64,000 nucleotides of DNA from Tepidicella xavieri (lineage in GTDB: Bacteria > Pseudomonadota > Gammaproteobacteria > Burkholderiales > Burkholderiaceae_C), in contig NZ_SNYL01000009.1 of NCBI RefSeq assembly GCF_004363315.1, positions 62,001 through 126,000 of the forward strand, read 5' to 3'. The notes under the pieces were generated by a model that saw nothing but the letters and a program-made list of their open reading frames with translations, was not told the DNA's origin and did no database searches. A program made the translations under genes and the position numbers. Below, one piece after another: positions 8,845 to 18,118 of this stretch. Each line of letters starts with the position of its first letter. Positions within the stretch are counted from its first letter, which is position 1.

Positions 8845-10650
8845 ATGTCGACCACTTCTTCCCTGCCCCGTCGTCGCTTTGACGTCGTGATCGTGGGCGC
8901 CGGCGGCTCCGGCATGCGCGCCTCGCTGCAACTGGCCCGCGCCGGCCTCAACGTGGCCGTGCTGTCCAAGGTGTTTCCCACCCGCTCGCACACGGTGGCG
9001 GCCCAGGGTGGCATTGGCGCGTCGCTCGGCAACATGAGCGAGGACAACTGGCACTACCACTTCTACGACACCGTCAAGGGCTCGGACTGGCTCGGCGACC
9101 AGGACGCCATCGAGTTCATGTGCCGCGAAGCCCCGAAAGTGGTGTACGAGTTGGAACACTTCGGCATGCCGTTCGACCGCAACCCCGACGGCACCATCTA
9201 CCAGCGCCCCTTCGGCGGCCACACCGCCAACTACGGTGAAAAACCCGTGCAGCGCGCCTGCGCCGCCGCCGACCGCACCGGCCACGCCATGCTGCACACG
9301 CTGTACCAGCAGAACGTGGCGGCCCGCACCACCTTCTTCGTCGAGTGGATGGCGCTGGACCTGATCCGCGACAGCGAAGGCGACGTGGTGGGCGTGACCG
9401 CGCTGGAGATGGAAACCGGCGATGTGTACATCCTCGAAGCCAAGACCACGCTGCTGGCCACCGGCGGCGCCGGCCGGATCTTCGCCGCCTCCACCAACGC
9501 CTTCATCAACACCGGCGACGGCCTGGGCATGGCCGCGCGCGCCGGCATCCCGCTGCAGGACATGGAGTTCTGGCAGTTCCACCCGACCGGCGTGGCCGGC
9601 GCCGGCGTGCTGCTGACCGAAGGCTGCCGCGGCGAAGGCGCCATCCTGCTCAACAGCAACGGCGAGCGCTTCATGGAGCGTTACGCACCCACCCTGAAAG
9701 ACCTGGCCCCGCGCGACTTCGTCTCCCGCTGCATGGACCAGGAAATCAAGGAAGGGCGCGGCTGCGGCCCCAACAAAGACTACGTGCTGCTCAAGCTCAG
9801 CCACCTGGGCGCAGAGACCATCCACAAGCGCCTGCCCTCGGTGTACGAGATCGGCGTCAACTTCGCCAACGTGGACATCACCAAGGAAGACATCCCGGTG
9901 GTGCCCACCATCCACTATCAGATGGGCGGCATCCCGACCAACATCAACGGCCAGGTCGTGGTGCCCGACGGCAACGGCGGCCAAAAGGTGGTCGGCGGCC
10001 TGTACGCCGTGGGCGAATGCTCCTGCGTGAGCGTGCACGGCGCCAACCGCCTGGGCACCAACTCGCTGCTGGACCTGCTGGTGTTTGGCCGTGCCGCGGG
10101 CAACCACATCGTGGCCCACATCGACCCCAAGGCCGAGCACAAAGACCTGCCCAAGGACGCCGCCGACAAAACACTGGCCCGGCTGGCCCGACTGGAATCG
10201 AACCCCAACGGTGAATACGCCCAGCACGTGGCCAACGACATCCGCTCGACCATGCAGCAGCACGCCGGCGTGTTCCGCACCCAGGCCAGCATGGACGAGG
10301 GCGTGCAAAAGATCAACGCCCTGCGCGCGCGTGTGGCCCACATTGGCCTGAAAGACACCTCCAAGGTGTTCAACACCGCGCGCATCGAGGCGTTGGAGGT
10401 GGAAAACCTGATCGAAGCCGCGCAAGCCACCATGACCTCGGCCGCTGCCCGCAAGGAATGCCGCGGCGCCCATACCGTCAAGGACTACGAGCGCCCGGCC
10501 GATGACGCCGAGTTCCCGCTGGGCCGCAACGACAAGGAGTGGATGAAGCACACCCTGTGGCACAGCGCCGACAACTCGCTGACCTACAAGCCCGTCAACC
10601 TCAAGCCACTGACGGTGGATTCCGTGCCCCCGAAAGTCCGCACTTTCTGA
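8845..10650 (+). CDS. sdhA: Succinate dehydrogenase flavoprotein subunit
   Basis: Catalytic subunit that oxidises succinate to fumarate using covalently bound FAD. 601 residues, close to the usual 590-600. The dinucleotide-binding motif is [14 protein letters not shown] from residue 18, and the covalent-flavin His is H49 in [11 protein letters not shown]. Further family segments are [20 protein letters not shown] (active-site region), MGGIPTN and [20 protein letters not shown]. The C-terminal domain reads [19 protein letters not shown] and ends near KVRTF. Flavinylation is expected to depend on the SdhE protein encoded after sdhB. Confidence 0.98.
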   Translation: MSTTSSLPRRRFDVVIVGAGGSGMRASLQLARAGLNVAVLSKVFPTRSHTVAAQGGIGASLGNMSEDNWHYHFYDTVKGSDWLGDQDAIEFMCREAPKVVYELEHFGMPFDRNPDGTIYQRPFGGHTANYGEKPVQRACAAADRTGHAMLHTLYQQNVAARTTFFVEWMALDLIRDSEGDVVGVTALEMETGDVYILEAKTTLLATGGAGRIFAASTNAFINTGDGLGMAARAGIPLQDMEFWQFHPTGVAGAGVLLTEGCRGEGAILLNSNGERFMERYAPTLKDLAPRDFVSRCMDQEIKEGRGCGPNKDYVLLKLSHLGAETIHKRLPSVYEIGVNFANVDITKEDIPVVPTIHYQMGGIPTNINGQVVVPDGNGGQKVVGGLYAVGECSCVSVHGANRLGTNSLLDLLVFGRAAGNHIVAHIDPKAEHKDLPKDAADKTLARLARLESNPNGEYAQHVANDIRSTMQQHAGVFRTQASMDEGVQKINALRARVAHIGLKDTSKVFNTARIEALEVENLIEAAQATMTSAAARKECRGAHTVKDYERPADDAEFPLGRNDKEWMKHTLWHSADNSLTYKPVNLKPLTVDSVPPKVRTF

Positions 10651-10675
10651 CACGCCCCGCCCACAGGAGCACAAG

Positions 10676-11380
10676 ATGGCCAAACGCACCTTCAAGATCT
10701 ACCGCTACGACCCCGACAAGGACGCCAAGCCCTACATGCAGACCATCGAGGTCGAGCTGTCGGGCACCGAGCGCATGCTGCTCGACGCGCTCATGAAGCT
10801 CAAGGAAGTGGACCCCACCATTTCCTTCCGCCGCTCCTGCCGCGAAGGCGTCTGCGGCTCCGACGCGATGAACATCAACGGCAAGAACGGGCTGGCCTGC
10901 CTGACCAACCTGCGCACCCTGCCCGAGACCATCGTGCTCAAGCCCCTGCCTGGGCTGCCCGTGGTGCGCGACCTGATCGTGGACATGACGCTGTTCTTCA
11001 AGCAGTACCACTCGATCAAGCCATACCTCATCAACGAGACCCAGCCGCCCGAGAAGGAGCGGTTGCAGTCGCCCGAAGAGCGCGAAGAGCTCAACGGCCT
11101 GTACGAATGCATCCTGTGTGCGAGCTGCTCCACCAGCTGCCCGAGCTTCTGGTGGAACCCGGACAAGTTCGTCGGGCCGGCCGGCCTGCTGCAGGCCTAC
11201 CGCTTCATCGCCGACAGCCGCGACCAGGCCACCGCCGAGCGCCTGGACAACCTGGAAGACCCGTACCGGCTGTTCCGCTGCCACACCATCATGAACTGCG
11301 TCGATGTCTGCCCCAAGGGGCTCAACCCCACCAAGGCCATCGGCAAGATCAAAGAAATGATGGTGCTGCGCTCGGTCTGA
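10676..11380 (+). CDS. sdhB: Succinate dehydrogenase iron-sulfur subunit
   Basis: Carries electrons from FAD to quinone through three iron-sulfur clusters. 234 residues, the normal length. [2Fe-2S] ligands include C55 and C60 in [13 protein letters not shown]. The [4Fe-4S] and [3Fe-4S] ligands lie in [14 protein letters not shown] and [17 protein letters not shown]. The C-terminal [10 protein letters not shown] segment is typical. It follows sdhA after 25 nt with a CAGGAG site and precedes sdhE by 17 nt. Confidence 0.98.
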   Translation: MAKRTFKIYRYDPDKDAKPYMQTIEVELSGTERMLLDALMKLKEVDPTISFRRSCREGVCGSDAMNINGKNGLACLTNLRTLPETIVLKPLPGLPVVRDLIVDMTLFFKQYHSIKPYLINETQPPEKERLQSPEEREELNGLYECILCASCSTSCPSFWWNPDKFVGPAGLLQAYRFIADSRDQATAERLDNLEDPYRLFRCHTIMNCVDVCPKGLNPTKAIGKIKEMMVLRSV

Positions 11381-11397
11381 GCACACCGCCCCTGGCC

Positions 11398-11706
11398 ATG
11401 GACGACAGCGCCCTCCTCGACGCCCGCGCCCTGAGCAAGCTCAAGTGGCGCTGCCGCCGTGGCCTGCTCGAAAACGACCTGTTCATCGAGCGTTTCTTTG
11501 CCCGGCACGAAGCCGGCATCACCGTGCGTCAGGCCCGGGCCCTGCATGCGCTGATGGAACTGCCCGACAACGATTTGCTCGATCTGTTGTTGCGCCGGAC
11601 CGAACCGCAGGGGCCACTGGCCAGCGAAGAAGTCGTGGAAGTGCTGGGGCTCCTGCGGACGCCCCTGCCCCCACTGAAGCCCACCCTCACCAAGGAAGAC
11701 GAATGA
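11398..11706 (+). CDS. sdhE: FAD assembly factor SdhE
   Basis: Small soluble protein (102 residues) that promotes covalent attachment of FAD to SdhA. The hallmark is [20 protein letters not shown] near residues 13-32, containing the conserved RGxxE motif. The C-terminal tail from about residue 75 is longer than in enteric SdhE (about 88 residues). I chose the ATG at 11398 because it gives the family N-terminus; longer frames run into sdhB. Its stop codon overlaps the gltA start (ATGA), so translation of the two is probably coupled. Confidence 0.93.
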   Translation: MDDSALLDARALSKLKWRCRRGLLENDLFIERFFARHEAGITVRQARALHALMELPDNDLLDLLLRRTEPQGPLASEEVVEVLGLLRTPLPPLKPTLTKEDE

Positions 11707-13013
11707 AACTCGTTGACAACAAAGCCACCCTGTCGTTCAGCAACGGCGCTCCCAGCGTGGAACTGCCGGTCTACGCCGGCACCATCGGGCCGGACGTGAT
11801 CGACATTCGCAAGCTGTACGCGCAGACCGGCATGTTCACCTACGATCCCGGCTTCCTGTCCACCGCTTCGTGCCAGTCGGCCATCACCTACATCGATGGC
11901 GACAAGGGCGAACTGCTGTACCGCGGCTATCCGATCGAGCAACTCGCCACCAGCTGCGACTACCTCGACGTGTGCTACCTGCTGCTCAAGGGCGAGCTGC
12001 CCAACGAACAGCAGCGCAACGACTTCCACAAGCTCGTGATCAACCACACCATGGTCAACGAGCAGATGCAGTTCTTCCTGCGGGGCTTCCGCCGCGACGC
12101 CCACCCCATGGCCGTGCTGACCGGCCTGGTCGGCGGCATGTCGGCCTTCTACCACGACAGCACCGACATCAACAACCCCGAGCACCGCGAGATCGCCGCC
12201 ATCCGGCTGATCGCCAAGATGCCGACGCTGGTGGCCATGGCCTACAAGTACAAGATCGGCCAGCCCTACATGTACCCGCTGAACAAGCTCAGCTATGCGG
12301 GCAACTTCCTGCGCATGATGTTTGGCACGCCGTGCGAGGAATACGTGGTCAACCCGGTGCTGGAACGCGCGCTCGACCGCATCTTCATCCTGCACGCCGA
12401 CCACGAGCAAAATGCCTCCACCTCCACCGTGCGCCTGTGCGGCTCCTCGGGCACCAACCCGTTTGCGGCGATTGCCGCGGGCGTGGCTTGTCTGTGGGGT
12501 CCCTCGCACGGCGGCGCCAATGAGGCGTGCCTGAACATGCTCGAAGAAATCCAGGCCAACGGCGGCGTGGCCAAGATCGGCGAGTTCATCGAAAAGGTCA
12601 AGGACAAGTCCTCCGGCGTCAAGCTCATGGGCTTCGGTCACCGCGTCTACAAAAACTATGACCCGCGCGCCAAGCTGATGCAGGAAACCTGCCACGAGGT
12701 GCTGACCGAGCTGGGCCTGGAAAACGACCCGCTGTTCGCCCTGGCCAAGAAGCTGGAGCAGATCGCCCTGGAAGACGACTACTTCGTGCAGCGCAAGCTC
12801 TACCCGAACGTGGACTTCTACTCCGGCATCGTGCAGCGCGCCATCGGCATCCCGGTCAACCTCTTCACCGGCATCTTCGCGCTGGCCCGTACCGTGGGCT
12901 GGATTGCCCAGCTCAACGAGATGATCGGCGACCCCGAGTACAAGATCGGCCGCCCGCGCCAGCTGTTCACCGGCTCGCCGCGCCGCGACGTGCCGCCGCT
13001 GAACAAGCGCTGA
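11703..13013 (+). CDS. gltA: Citrate synthase (type II)
   Basis: Condenses acetyl-CoA and oxaloacetate to start the TCA cycle. 436 residues from the ATG overlapping the sdhE stop, typical of the hexameric NADH-sensitive Gram-negative type. N-terminal segment [20 protein letters not shown]; catalytic residues lie in [28 protein letters not shown] and the Asp of [11 protein letters not shown]. It ends the sdh set and is followed by a palindrome and a strong terminator. Confidence 0.98.
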   Translation: MKLVDNKATLSFSNGAPSVELPVYAGTIGPDVIDIRKLYAQTGMFTYDPGFLSTASCQSAITYIDGDKGELLYRGYPIEQLATSCDYLDVCYLLLKGELPNEQQRNDFHKLVINHTMVNEQMQFFLRGFRRDAHPMAVLTGLVGGMSAFYHDSTDINNPEHREIAAIRLIAKMPTLVAMAYKYKIGQPYMYPLNKLSYAGNFLRMMFGTPCEEYVVNPVLERALDRIFILHADHEQNASTSTVRLCGSSGTNPFAAIAAGVACLWGPSHGGANEACLNMLEEIQANGGVAKIGEFIEKVKDKSSGVKLMGFGHRVYKNYDPRAKLMQETCHEVLTELGLENDPLFALAKKLEQIALEDDYFVQRKLYPNVDFYSGIVQRAIGIPVNLFTGIFALARTVGWIAQLNEMIGDPEYKIGRPRQLFTGSPRRDVPPLNKR

Positions 13014-13022
13014 TCCCGCTTG

Positions 13023-13042
13023 CGCATTCCCCGGGGAATGCG
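13023..13042. repeat. 20-bp perfect palindrome after gltA
   Basis: CGCATTCCCCGGGGAATGCG is a perfect palindrome without spacer, 10 nt past the gltA stop and directly before the terminator. As DNA it is operator-like; as RNA it cannot form a proper loop without opening its centre. Role unknown. Confidence 0.5.
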
Positions 13043-13052
13043 GCCGGCGTCC

Positions 13053-13082
13053 AGGCCCGCCCCAGCGGCGGGCCTTGTTTTT
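13053..13082 (+). terminator. Rho-independent terminator after gltA
   Basis: Nine-bp stem AGGCCCGCC / GGCGGGCCT with loop CCAGC, followed by TGTTTTT. It separates the sdh-gltA transcript from the leucine genes. A -10-like TACAAT at 13094-13099, just downstream, could start the leuC transcript. Confidence 0.85.
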
Positions 13083-13147
13083 GGGCCTTGGCCTACAATG
13101 AATCCTCAGACCGGCCGCGCCGGCATCGAGACTTGGAACACCCTGCC

Positions 13148-14599
13148 ATGGGACGCACCCTCTACGACAAAATCTGGGACGAGCACGTCGTCCACACCGA
13201 AGAGGACGGCACCGCCATCCTCTACATCGACCGGCATCTGGTGCACGAAGTCACCAGCCCGCAGGCGTTTGAGGGCCTGCGCGTGGCCGGACGCAAGGTC
13301 TGGCGCGTCAGCTCCATCGTGGCCACCGCCGACCACAACACCCCCACCACGGGCTGGGAGCGGGGTTATGACGGCATCGCCGACCCCATCAGCAAGGAAC
13401 AGATCACCACGCTGGATGCCAACATCCGCGAATTCGGCGCCGCGGCCTACTTTCCCTTCCTCAACGAGCGGCAAGGCATCGTGCATGTGATCGGCCCGGA
13501 AAACGGGGCCACCTTGCCCGGCATGACGGTGGTCTGCGGCGACAGCCACACCTCCACCCACGGCGCGTTTGGCGCGCTGGCGCACGGCATCGGCACCTCT
13601 GAAGTGGAGCACGTGCTGGCTACCCAGACCCTGCTGGCCAAAAAGGCCAAGAACATGCTCATCAAGGTCGAAGGGCAGTTGCCGCGCGGTTGCACGGCCA
13701 AAGACATCGTCCTGGCCATCATCGGCCGCATCGGGACCGCCGGCGGGACCGGCTACACCATCGAGTTTGGCGGCAGCGCCATCCGTGCGCTGAGCATGGA
13801 AGGCCGCATGACGGTGTGCAACATGGCCATCGAGGCTGGCGCCCGTGCCGGCCTGGTGGCGGTGGACGACAAAACCATCGAATACCTCAAAGGCCGCCCG
13901 ATGGCCCCGGGCGTGGACCCTCAAACCGGCCAGTTCGTCGGTGGCGTGGAATGGGAGCAGGCCGTGGCCTACTGGCGCACCCTGCACTCCGACCCGGACG
14001 CCGTGTTCGACACCGTGGTGGAACTGGATGCTGCGCACATCCTGCCGCAAGTCACCTGGGGCACCTCGCCCGAAATGGTGCTGCCCATCACGGCCACCGT
14101 GCCCGACCCCGACAAGGAAAAAGACGCCAACAAGCGCAACGCCATGGAGCGGGCACTGGCCTACATGGGGCTGGAGCCCGGCAAGCCGCTGACCGACATC
14201 CATGTGGACAAGGTGTTCATCGGCTCCTGCACCAACAGCCGCATCGAGGACATGCGCGAAGCCGCCGCGGTGGTCAAGAAGCTGGGCCAGAAAGTGGCCC
14301 CCCATGTCAAGCTGGCCATGGTGGTGCCCGGGTCGGGGCAGGTCAAGGCCCAGGCCGAGCGGGAAGGGCTGCATGACATCTTCCGCGCCGCTGGCTTCGA
14401 GTGGCGCGAGCCGGGTTGTTCCATGTGCCTGGCCATGAACGCCGACCGGCTGGAACCGGGCGAGCGCTGCGCCTCCACCAGCAACCGCAATTTCGAAGGT
14501 CGCCAAGGCGCTGGCGGCCGCACCCATCTGGTTTCCCCGGCCATGGCCGCAGCCGCGGCCATCCACGGCCATTTCGTCGACATCCGTCAGTTTGCCTGA
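13148..14599 (+). CDS. leuC: 3-isopropylmalate dehydratase large subunit
   Basis: Isomerises 2-isopropylmalate to 3-isopropylmalate with LeuD. 483 residues from the ATG at 13148, which gives the family start [15 protein letters not shown]; the frame is open 60 nt further upstream but that part is not family-like. Substrate and cluster motifs are [21 protein letters not shown] near residue 135, the Cys of [16 protein letters not shown] near residue 360 and [14 protein letters not shown] near residue 420, which ligate the [4Fe-4S] cluster. First gene of leuC-ecn-leuD-leuB. Confidence 0.96.
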   Translation: MGRTLYDKIWDEHVVHTEEDGTAILYIDRHLVHEVTSPQAFEGLRVAGRKVWRVSSIVATADHNTPTTGWERGYDGIADPISKEQITTLDANIREFGAAAYFPFLNERQGIVHVIGPENGATLPGMTVVCGDSHTSTHGAFGALAHGIGTSEVEHVLATQTLLAKKAKNMLIKVEGQLPRGCTAKDIVLAIIGRIGTAGGTGYTIEFGGSAIRALSMEGRMTVCNMAIEAGARAGLVAVDDKTIEYLKGRPMAPGVDPQTGQFVGGVEWEQAVAYWRTLHSDPDAVFDTVVELDAAHILPQVTWGTSPEMVLPITATVPDPDKEKDANKRNAMERALAYMGLEPGKPLTDIHVDKVFIGSCTNSRIEDMREAAAVVKKLGQKVAPHVKLAMVVPGSGQVKAQAEREGLHDIFRAAGFEWREPGCSMCLAMNADRLEPGERCASTSNRNFEGRQGAGGRTHLVSPAMAAAAAIHGHFVDIRQFA

Positions 14600-14625
14600 C
14601 CCGTTCGTCTGAAAGGAGAACTGTC

Positions 14626-14757
14626 ATGAAAACCGCCATCGCCCTGATCCTGACCAGCCTGAGCCTGCTGCTGACCGGCTGCAACACCGTGGCCGGGATC
14701 GGCAAAGACGTGCAACGCGGCGGCCAGGTGCTGGAAGACGCCGCCAAGAAAAAATAA
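14626..14757 (+). CDS. Entericidin-like small lipoprotein
   Basis: 43 residues: a lipoprotein signal ending LLLTGCN, with the lipobox Cys near residue 23, then a short polar tail (GKDVQRGGQVLEDAAKKK) typical of the entericidin A/B family. Such proteins are attached to the outer membrane; roles in stationary-phase lysis were proposed for the E. coli pair. AAAGGAG precedes the ATG. Its position between leuC and leuD is a recurrent Burkholderiales arrangement and suggests co-transcription with the leucine genes without a proven functional link. Confidence 0.85.
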   Translation: MKTAIALILTSLSLLLTGCNTVAGIGKDVQRGGQVLEDAAKKK

Positions 14758-14760
14758 GCC

Positions 14761-15414
14761 ATGCAGAAATTCACCGTGCATCAGGGCCTCGTGGCCCCCA
14801 TGGACCGCGAGAACGTCGATACCGACGCCATCATCCCGAAGCAGTTCCTCAAATCGATCCGCAAGACCGGCTTCGGGCCCAATCTGTTCGACGAATGGCG
14901 CTACCTGGATCAGCCGGGCCAGCCCGGCGTGCCGGAGAGCGAGCGCCGGCCGAATCCGGACTTCGTGCTCAATCAGCCGCGTTACCAGGGGGCGTCCATC
15001 CTGCTGGCACGCAAGAATTTCGGCTGCGGCTCCAGCCGCGAGCACGCGCCCTGGGCCATCGAGCAGTACGGTTTTCGCGCCCTGATCGCGCCCAGCTTTG
15101 CCGACATCTTCTTCAACAACTGCTTCAAGAACGGGCTGCTGCCCATCGTGCTGCCCGAATCCACGGTCAGCCAGCTGTTCGATGAGGTGTACGCGTTCCC
15201 GGGCTATCGGCTGACGGTGGACCTGGAGCGGCAGGTGATCGTCAAGCCCCAGGGCGAGGAAATCCCCTTCGAAGTCAACGCCTTCCGGCGCTATTGCCTG
15301 CTCAATGGGTTGGACGACATCGGGCTGACCCTGCGCCACCGGGACAAGATCGCCGCCTTCGAGGCGCAGCGCCTGGCCACCAAACCCTGGCTGGCGCGGA
15401 CCTTCGTCGGCTGA
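14761..15414 (+). CDS. leuD: 3-isopropylmalate dehydratase small subunit
   Basis: Swivelling-domain partner of LeuC. 217 residues. Family segments are [20 protein letters not shown] at the N-terminus and [19 protein letters not shown] near residue 87, followed by the [18 protein letters not shown] segment. It begins 3 nt after the entericidin stop, so it is surely in the same transcript. It ends 82 nt before leuB. Confidence 0.97.
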   Translation: MQKFTVHQGLVAPMDRENVDTDAIIPKQFLKSIRKTGFGPNLFDEWRYLDQPGQPGVPESERRPNPDFVLNQPRYQGASILLARKNFGCGSSREHAPWAIEQYGFRALIAPSFADIFFNNCFKNGLLPIVLPESTVSQLFDEVYAFPGYRLTVDLERQVIVKPQGEEIPFEVNAFRRYCLLNGLDDIGLTLRHRDKIAAFEAQRLATKPWLARTFVG

Positions 15415-15496
15415 TCGTTTTTTCGTCGTCGGCGCCCCGCCCGGGGCCTGCCGATGTGGTTGTATGCCCCCCAGGCGCAGACGCGCCCCTTGTGTC

Positions 15497-16567
15497 ATGA
15501 AAATCGCAGTACTTCCCGGTGACGGCATCGGCACCGAAATCGTGGCCGAAGCGGTCAAGGTGCTGCAGGCGCTGAGCCTGCCCCTGGAGATGGAACACGC
15601 CCCGGTGGGCGGCGCCGCTTACGAGCAGCATGGCCATCCGCTGCCCGAATCCACCCTGAAGCTGGCCATGGACAGCGACGCGGTGCTCTTCGGCGCCGTG
15701 GGCGACTGGAAATACGACAAGCTCGACCGCCCGCTGCGCCCCGAACAAGCCATCCTCGGCCTGCGCAAGCACCTGGGTCTGTTTGCCAATTTCCGGCCGG
15801 CCATCTGCTACGAACAGCTCGTCGGCGCCTCCAGCCTCAAGCCCGAGCTGATCGCGGGCCTGGACATCCTCATCATCCGCGAGCTGACCGGCGACATCTA
15901 CTTCGGCCAGCCGCGCGGCCGCCGCACCGCCACCGACGGCCACTTCCCCGGCGCCGAAGAAGCCTTCGACACCATGCGCTACAGCCGCCCGGAAATCGAG
16001 CGCATCGCACACGTCGCCTTCCAGGCCGCGCGCAAGCGGCGCAAAAAAGTGACCAGCGTGGACAAGGCCAATGTGCTGGAAACCTTCCAGTTCTGGAAGG
16101 ATGTGGTCAGCGACGTGCATGCCCAATACCCCGACGTGGAGCTGGAGCACATGTACGTGGACAACGCGGCGATGCAACTGGTCAAGGCGCCGAAGAAGTT
16201 CGATGTCATCGTCACGGGCAATATGTTCGGCGACATCCTGTCGGACGAGGCTTCGATGCTGACCGGCTCGATCGGCATGCTGCCCTCGGCCAGCCTCAAC
16301 GAGCGCGGCCAGGGCCTGTACGAGCCCAGCCACGGCAGCGCGCCGGACATTGCCGGCCAAGGCATTGCCAACCCGCTGGCCACCATCCTGAGCGCGGCCA
16401 TGATGCTGCGCTTCAGCCTCAACCAGCCCGAAGCCGCCGACCGCATCGAAGCCGCGGTGCAGCGCGTGCTGGCCCAGGGCTTGCGCACGCCGGACATCTG
16501 GAGCGAAGGTACCACCCGGGTAGGCACCGCGCAGATGGGCGATGCCGTGGTGCGGGCGCTGGGCTGA
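15497..16567 (+). CDS. leuB: 3-isopropylmalate dehydrogenase
   Basis: Oxidatively decarboxylates 3-isopropylmalate in leucine synthesis, using NAD and a divalent metal. 356 residues from [16 protein letters not shown]; the open frame upstream (from 15464) is Arg/Pro-rich and not family-like. Substrate-loop [15 protein letters not shown] near residue 94, metal-binding Asp residues in [15 protein letters not shown] near residue 240, and the nucleotide-binding [18 protein letters not shown] near residue 276 are all present. A hairpin follows at 16594-16620. Confidence 0.97.
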   Translation: MKIAVLPGDGIGTEIVAEAVKVLQALSLPLEMEHAPVGGAAYEQHGHPLPESTLKLAMDSDAVLFGAVGDWKYDKLDRPLRPEQAILGLRKHLGLFANFRPAICYEQLVGASSLKPELIAGLDILIIRELTGDIYFGQPRGRRTATDGHFPGAEEAFDTMRYSRPEIERIAHVAFQAARKRRKKVTSVDKANVLETFQFWKDVVSDVHAQYPDVELEHMYVDNAAMQLVKAPKKFDVIVTGNMFGDILSDEASMLTGSIGMLPSASLNERGQGLYEPSHGSAPDIAGQGIANPLATILSAAMMLRFSLNQPEAADRIEAAVQRVLAQGLRTPDIWSEGTTRVGTAQMGDAVVRALG

Positions 16568-16593
16568 CCACCACAGCCCAGCGGTGTGCCTGT

Positions 16594-16620
16594 CGGGCTT
16601 GTCAGGCTTTGGCAAGCCCG
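16594..16620 (+). repeat. Hairpin after leuB
   Basis: Perfect 8-bp inverted repeat CGGGCTTG / CAAGCCCG with an 11-nt loop, 26 nt past the leuB stop. No T-run follows, so it is a weak terminator or a 3'-end stabiliser. It lies just upstream of the -10-like TACAAT (16628-16633) that may start the asd transcript. Confidence 0.5.
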
Positions 16621-16639
16621 TATGCGATACAATGGTTCT

Positions 16640-16744
16640 ATGTTTGCCGCACGCCCGTTCACCCTGAACATCGAAGCCGCCCAACCGGCAGGCTTGGCCG
16701 TGCGCGCAATCTCCACCAAAACCACGACCATTATTCAGGGCTGA
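16640..16744 (+). CDS. Candidate Thr/Ile-rich leader peptide of asd
   Basis: Open frame of 34 codons (ATG 16640) or 14 codons from an in-frame GTG at 16700 with AGG upstream. The C-terminal part reads RAISTKTTTIIQG: four Thr and two Ile codons within eight codons. The short form, MRAISTKTTTIIQG, resembles the start of the E. coli thr operon leader MKRISTTITTTI. asd makes the common precursor of Thr, Ile, Met and Lys, so translation-sensing attenuation is plausible. A -10-like TACAAT would place the 5' end near 16640. The codon run is seen; the regulatory role is inference, and I know of no described asd leader of this kind in this group. Confidence 0.45.
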   Translation: MFAARPFTLNIEAAQPAGLAVRAISTKTTTIIQG

Positions 16745-16771
16745 ATCAGCTCCGGTATCGTCGTGCGCCCT

Positions 16772-16820
16772 CCCTGGCCTAGACGAGCCGGGGCAAACAG
16801 GTCTGGTCTGGACCGTTTTT
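16772..16820 (+). promoter_or_regulatory. Hairpins and T-run in the asd leader
   Basis: Between the putative leader peptide and asd: a 7-bp stem (16772-16778 with 16787-16793, one G·T pair), then GGTC/GACC (16800-16803 with 16811-16814) followed by GTTTTT. AGAC at 16781-16784, in the loop of the first stem, could instead pair with GTCT at 16806-16809, giving alternative folds. The terminator stem is short, so this is only suggestive of attenuation. Confidence 0.35.
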
Positions 16821-16845
16821 GTTTCACTACGAAAGGGCGTTTGAC

Positions 16846-17952
16846 ATGAGCAAGTTGGTAGGTCTGGTCGGCTGGCGCGGCATGGTCGGCTCGGTGTTGA
16901 TGGATCGCATGATCGCCGAAGGCGACTTCGACCTCATCGAACCCATTTTCTTCTCCACCTCCAATGCCGGCGGTCCGGCCCCGGCACAGGCCAAGGCGCA
17001 CAAAACGCTGCGCGACGCACACGACATCGCTTCGCTGGCCGAGTGCGACATCGTCATCACCTGCCAGGGCGGCGATTACACCAAGGAGGTGTTCCCCAAA
17101 CTGCGCGAAGCCGGCTGGCAAGGCCACTGGATCGACGCCGCCAGCGCCCTGCGCATGGAGCAGGATGCGGTCATCATCCTGGACCCGGTCAACGAGCATG
17201 TGATTCGCAAGGCGCTGGCCGCCGGCGGCAAAAACTGGATCGGCGGCAACTGCACCAACTCCATCCTGCTGATGGGGTTGGGCGGCCTGTTCCGCGAGAA
17301 CCTGGTCGAATGGGTCAGCTCCATGACCTACCAGGCCGCCTCGGGCGGTGGCGCCAACCACATGCGCGAGCTGCTCAAGGGCATGGGCGTCTGCCACGCG
17401 GCCGTGGCCGAGGATTTGGCGAACCCGGCTTCGGCCATTCTGGAGATCGACCGCAAGGTGGCCCAGGCCATCCGCGAGGACGTGCCGACCGAATTCTTTG
17501 GCGCGCCGCTGGCCGGCGGGCTCATCCCCTGGATCGACGTGCAGCTGCCCAACGGCCAGTCCAAAGAGGAATGGAAGGGGCAGGCCGAAGTCAACAAAAT
17601 CCTCGGCACCGAGCAGACCATCCCCGTGGACGGCCTGTGCGTGCGCATCGGCGCCATGCGCTGCCACAGCCTGGCGCTGACGCTCAAGCTCAAGCGCGAC
17701 CTGCCGCTGGCAGAGATCGAGGCCATCATCAAGAGCGGCAACCCCTGGGTCAAGTGGGTGCCCAACGACCACGCCGTCACCGTCAAGGAACTGACGCCGG
17801 CGGCCATCACCGGCGGGCTGCAGGTGGGCGTGGGCCGCGTGCGCAAGCTCAACATGGGCCCGGAATACGTCTCGGCCTTCGTGATCGGCGATCAATTGCT
17901 GTGGGGCGCGGCCGAGCCGCTGCGCCGCATGCTGCGCATCCTGCTGGATTGA
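16846..17952 (+). CDS. asd: Aspartate-semialdehyde dehydrogenase
   Basis: Reduces aspartyl phosphate to aspartate semialdehyde, the branch point to Lys, Met, Thr and Ile. 368 residues from [19 protein letters not shown], with GAAAGGG upstream. NADP-binding motif GWRGMVGS at residue 8, catalytic Cys in [15 protein letters not shown] near residue 135 and catalytic His in [14 protein letters not shown] near residue 275 place it in the Gram-negative Asd class. It lies between leuB and fimV, a standard Burkholderiales order, preceded by the leader discussed separately. Confidence 0.97.
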   Translation: MSKLVGLVGWRGMVGSVLMDRMIAEGDFDLIEPIFFSTSNAGGPAPAQAKAHKTLRDAHDIASLAECDIVITCQGGDYTKEVFPKLREAGWQGHWIDAASALRMEQDAVIILDPVNEHVIRKALAAGGKNWIGGNCTNSILLMGLGGLFRENLVEWVSSMTYQAASGGGANHMRELLKGMGVCHAAVAEDLANPASAILEIDRKVAQAIREDVPTEFFGAPLAGGLIPWIDVQLPNGQSKEEWKGQAEVNKILGTEQTIPVDGLCVRIGAMRCHSLALTLKLKRDLPLAEIEAIIKSGNPWVKWVPNDHAVTVKELTPAAITGGLQVGVGRVRKLNMGPEYVSAFVIGDQLLWGAAEPLRRMLRILLD

Positions 17953-17973
17953 GGGTATAGTCGGCCCCAGCAA

Positions 17974-18009
17974 GACCGGGAATGTTGCAATACTGCTACA
18001 TTTCCGGTC
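17974..18009 (+). repeat. 12-bp hairpin between asd and fimV
   Basis: GACCGGGAATGT (17974-17985) pairs with ACATTTCCGGTC (17998-18009) through 12 consecutive pairs, one of them G·U when read as plus-strand RNA, around a 12-nt loop. No T-run follows, so it is not a standard terminator. It may attenuate, stabilise the asd 3' end or act as a processing site. Confidence 0.6.
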
Positions 18010-18118
18010 CATGTCATACTTCGCACCGGCCGCCGCAGGGACTCAAGCGGCTTCTGAGCTTGTCACCGTAACCGCTTGATGTTAAGGTGATTTCTCGCTT
18101 GAATTGGTAGAGGTTTCC

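Noticed and set aside
8335-10695. 786-codon minus-strand frame across sdhC-sdhA
   Set aside because: Shadow of sdhA; no ribosome binding site or domain.
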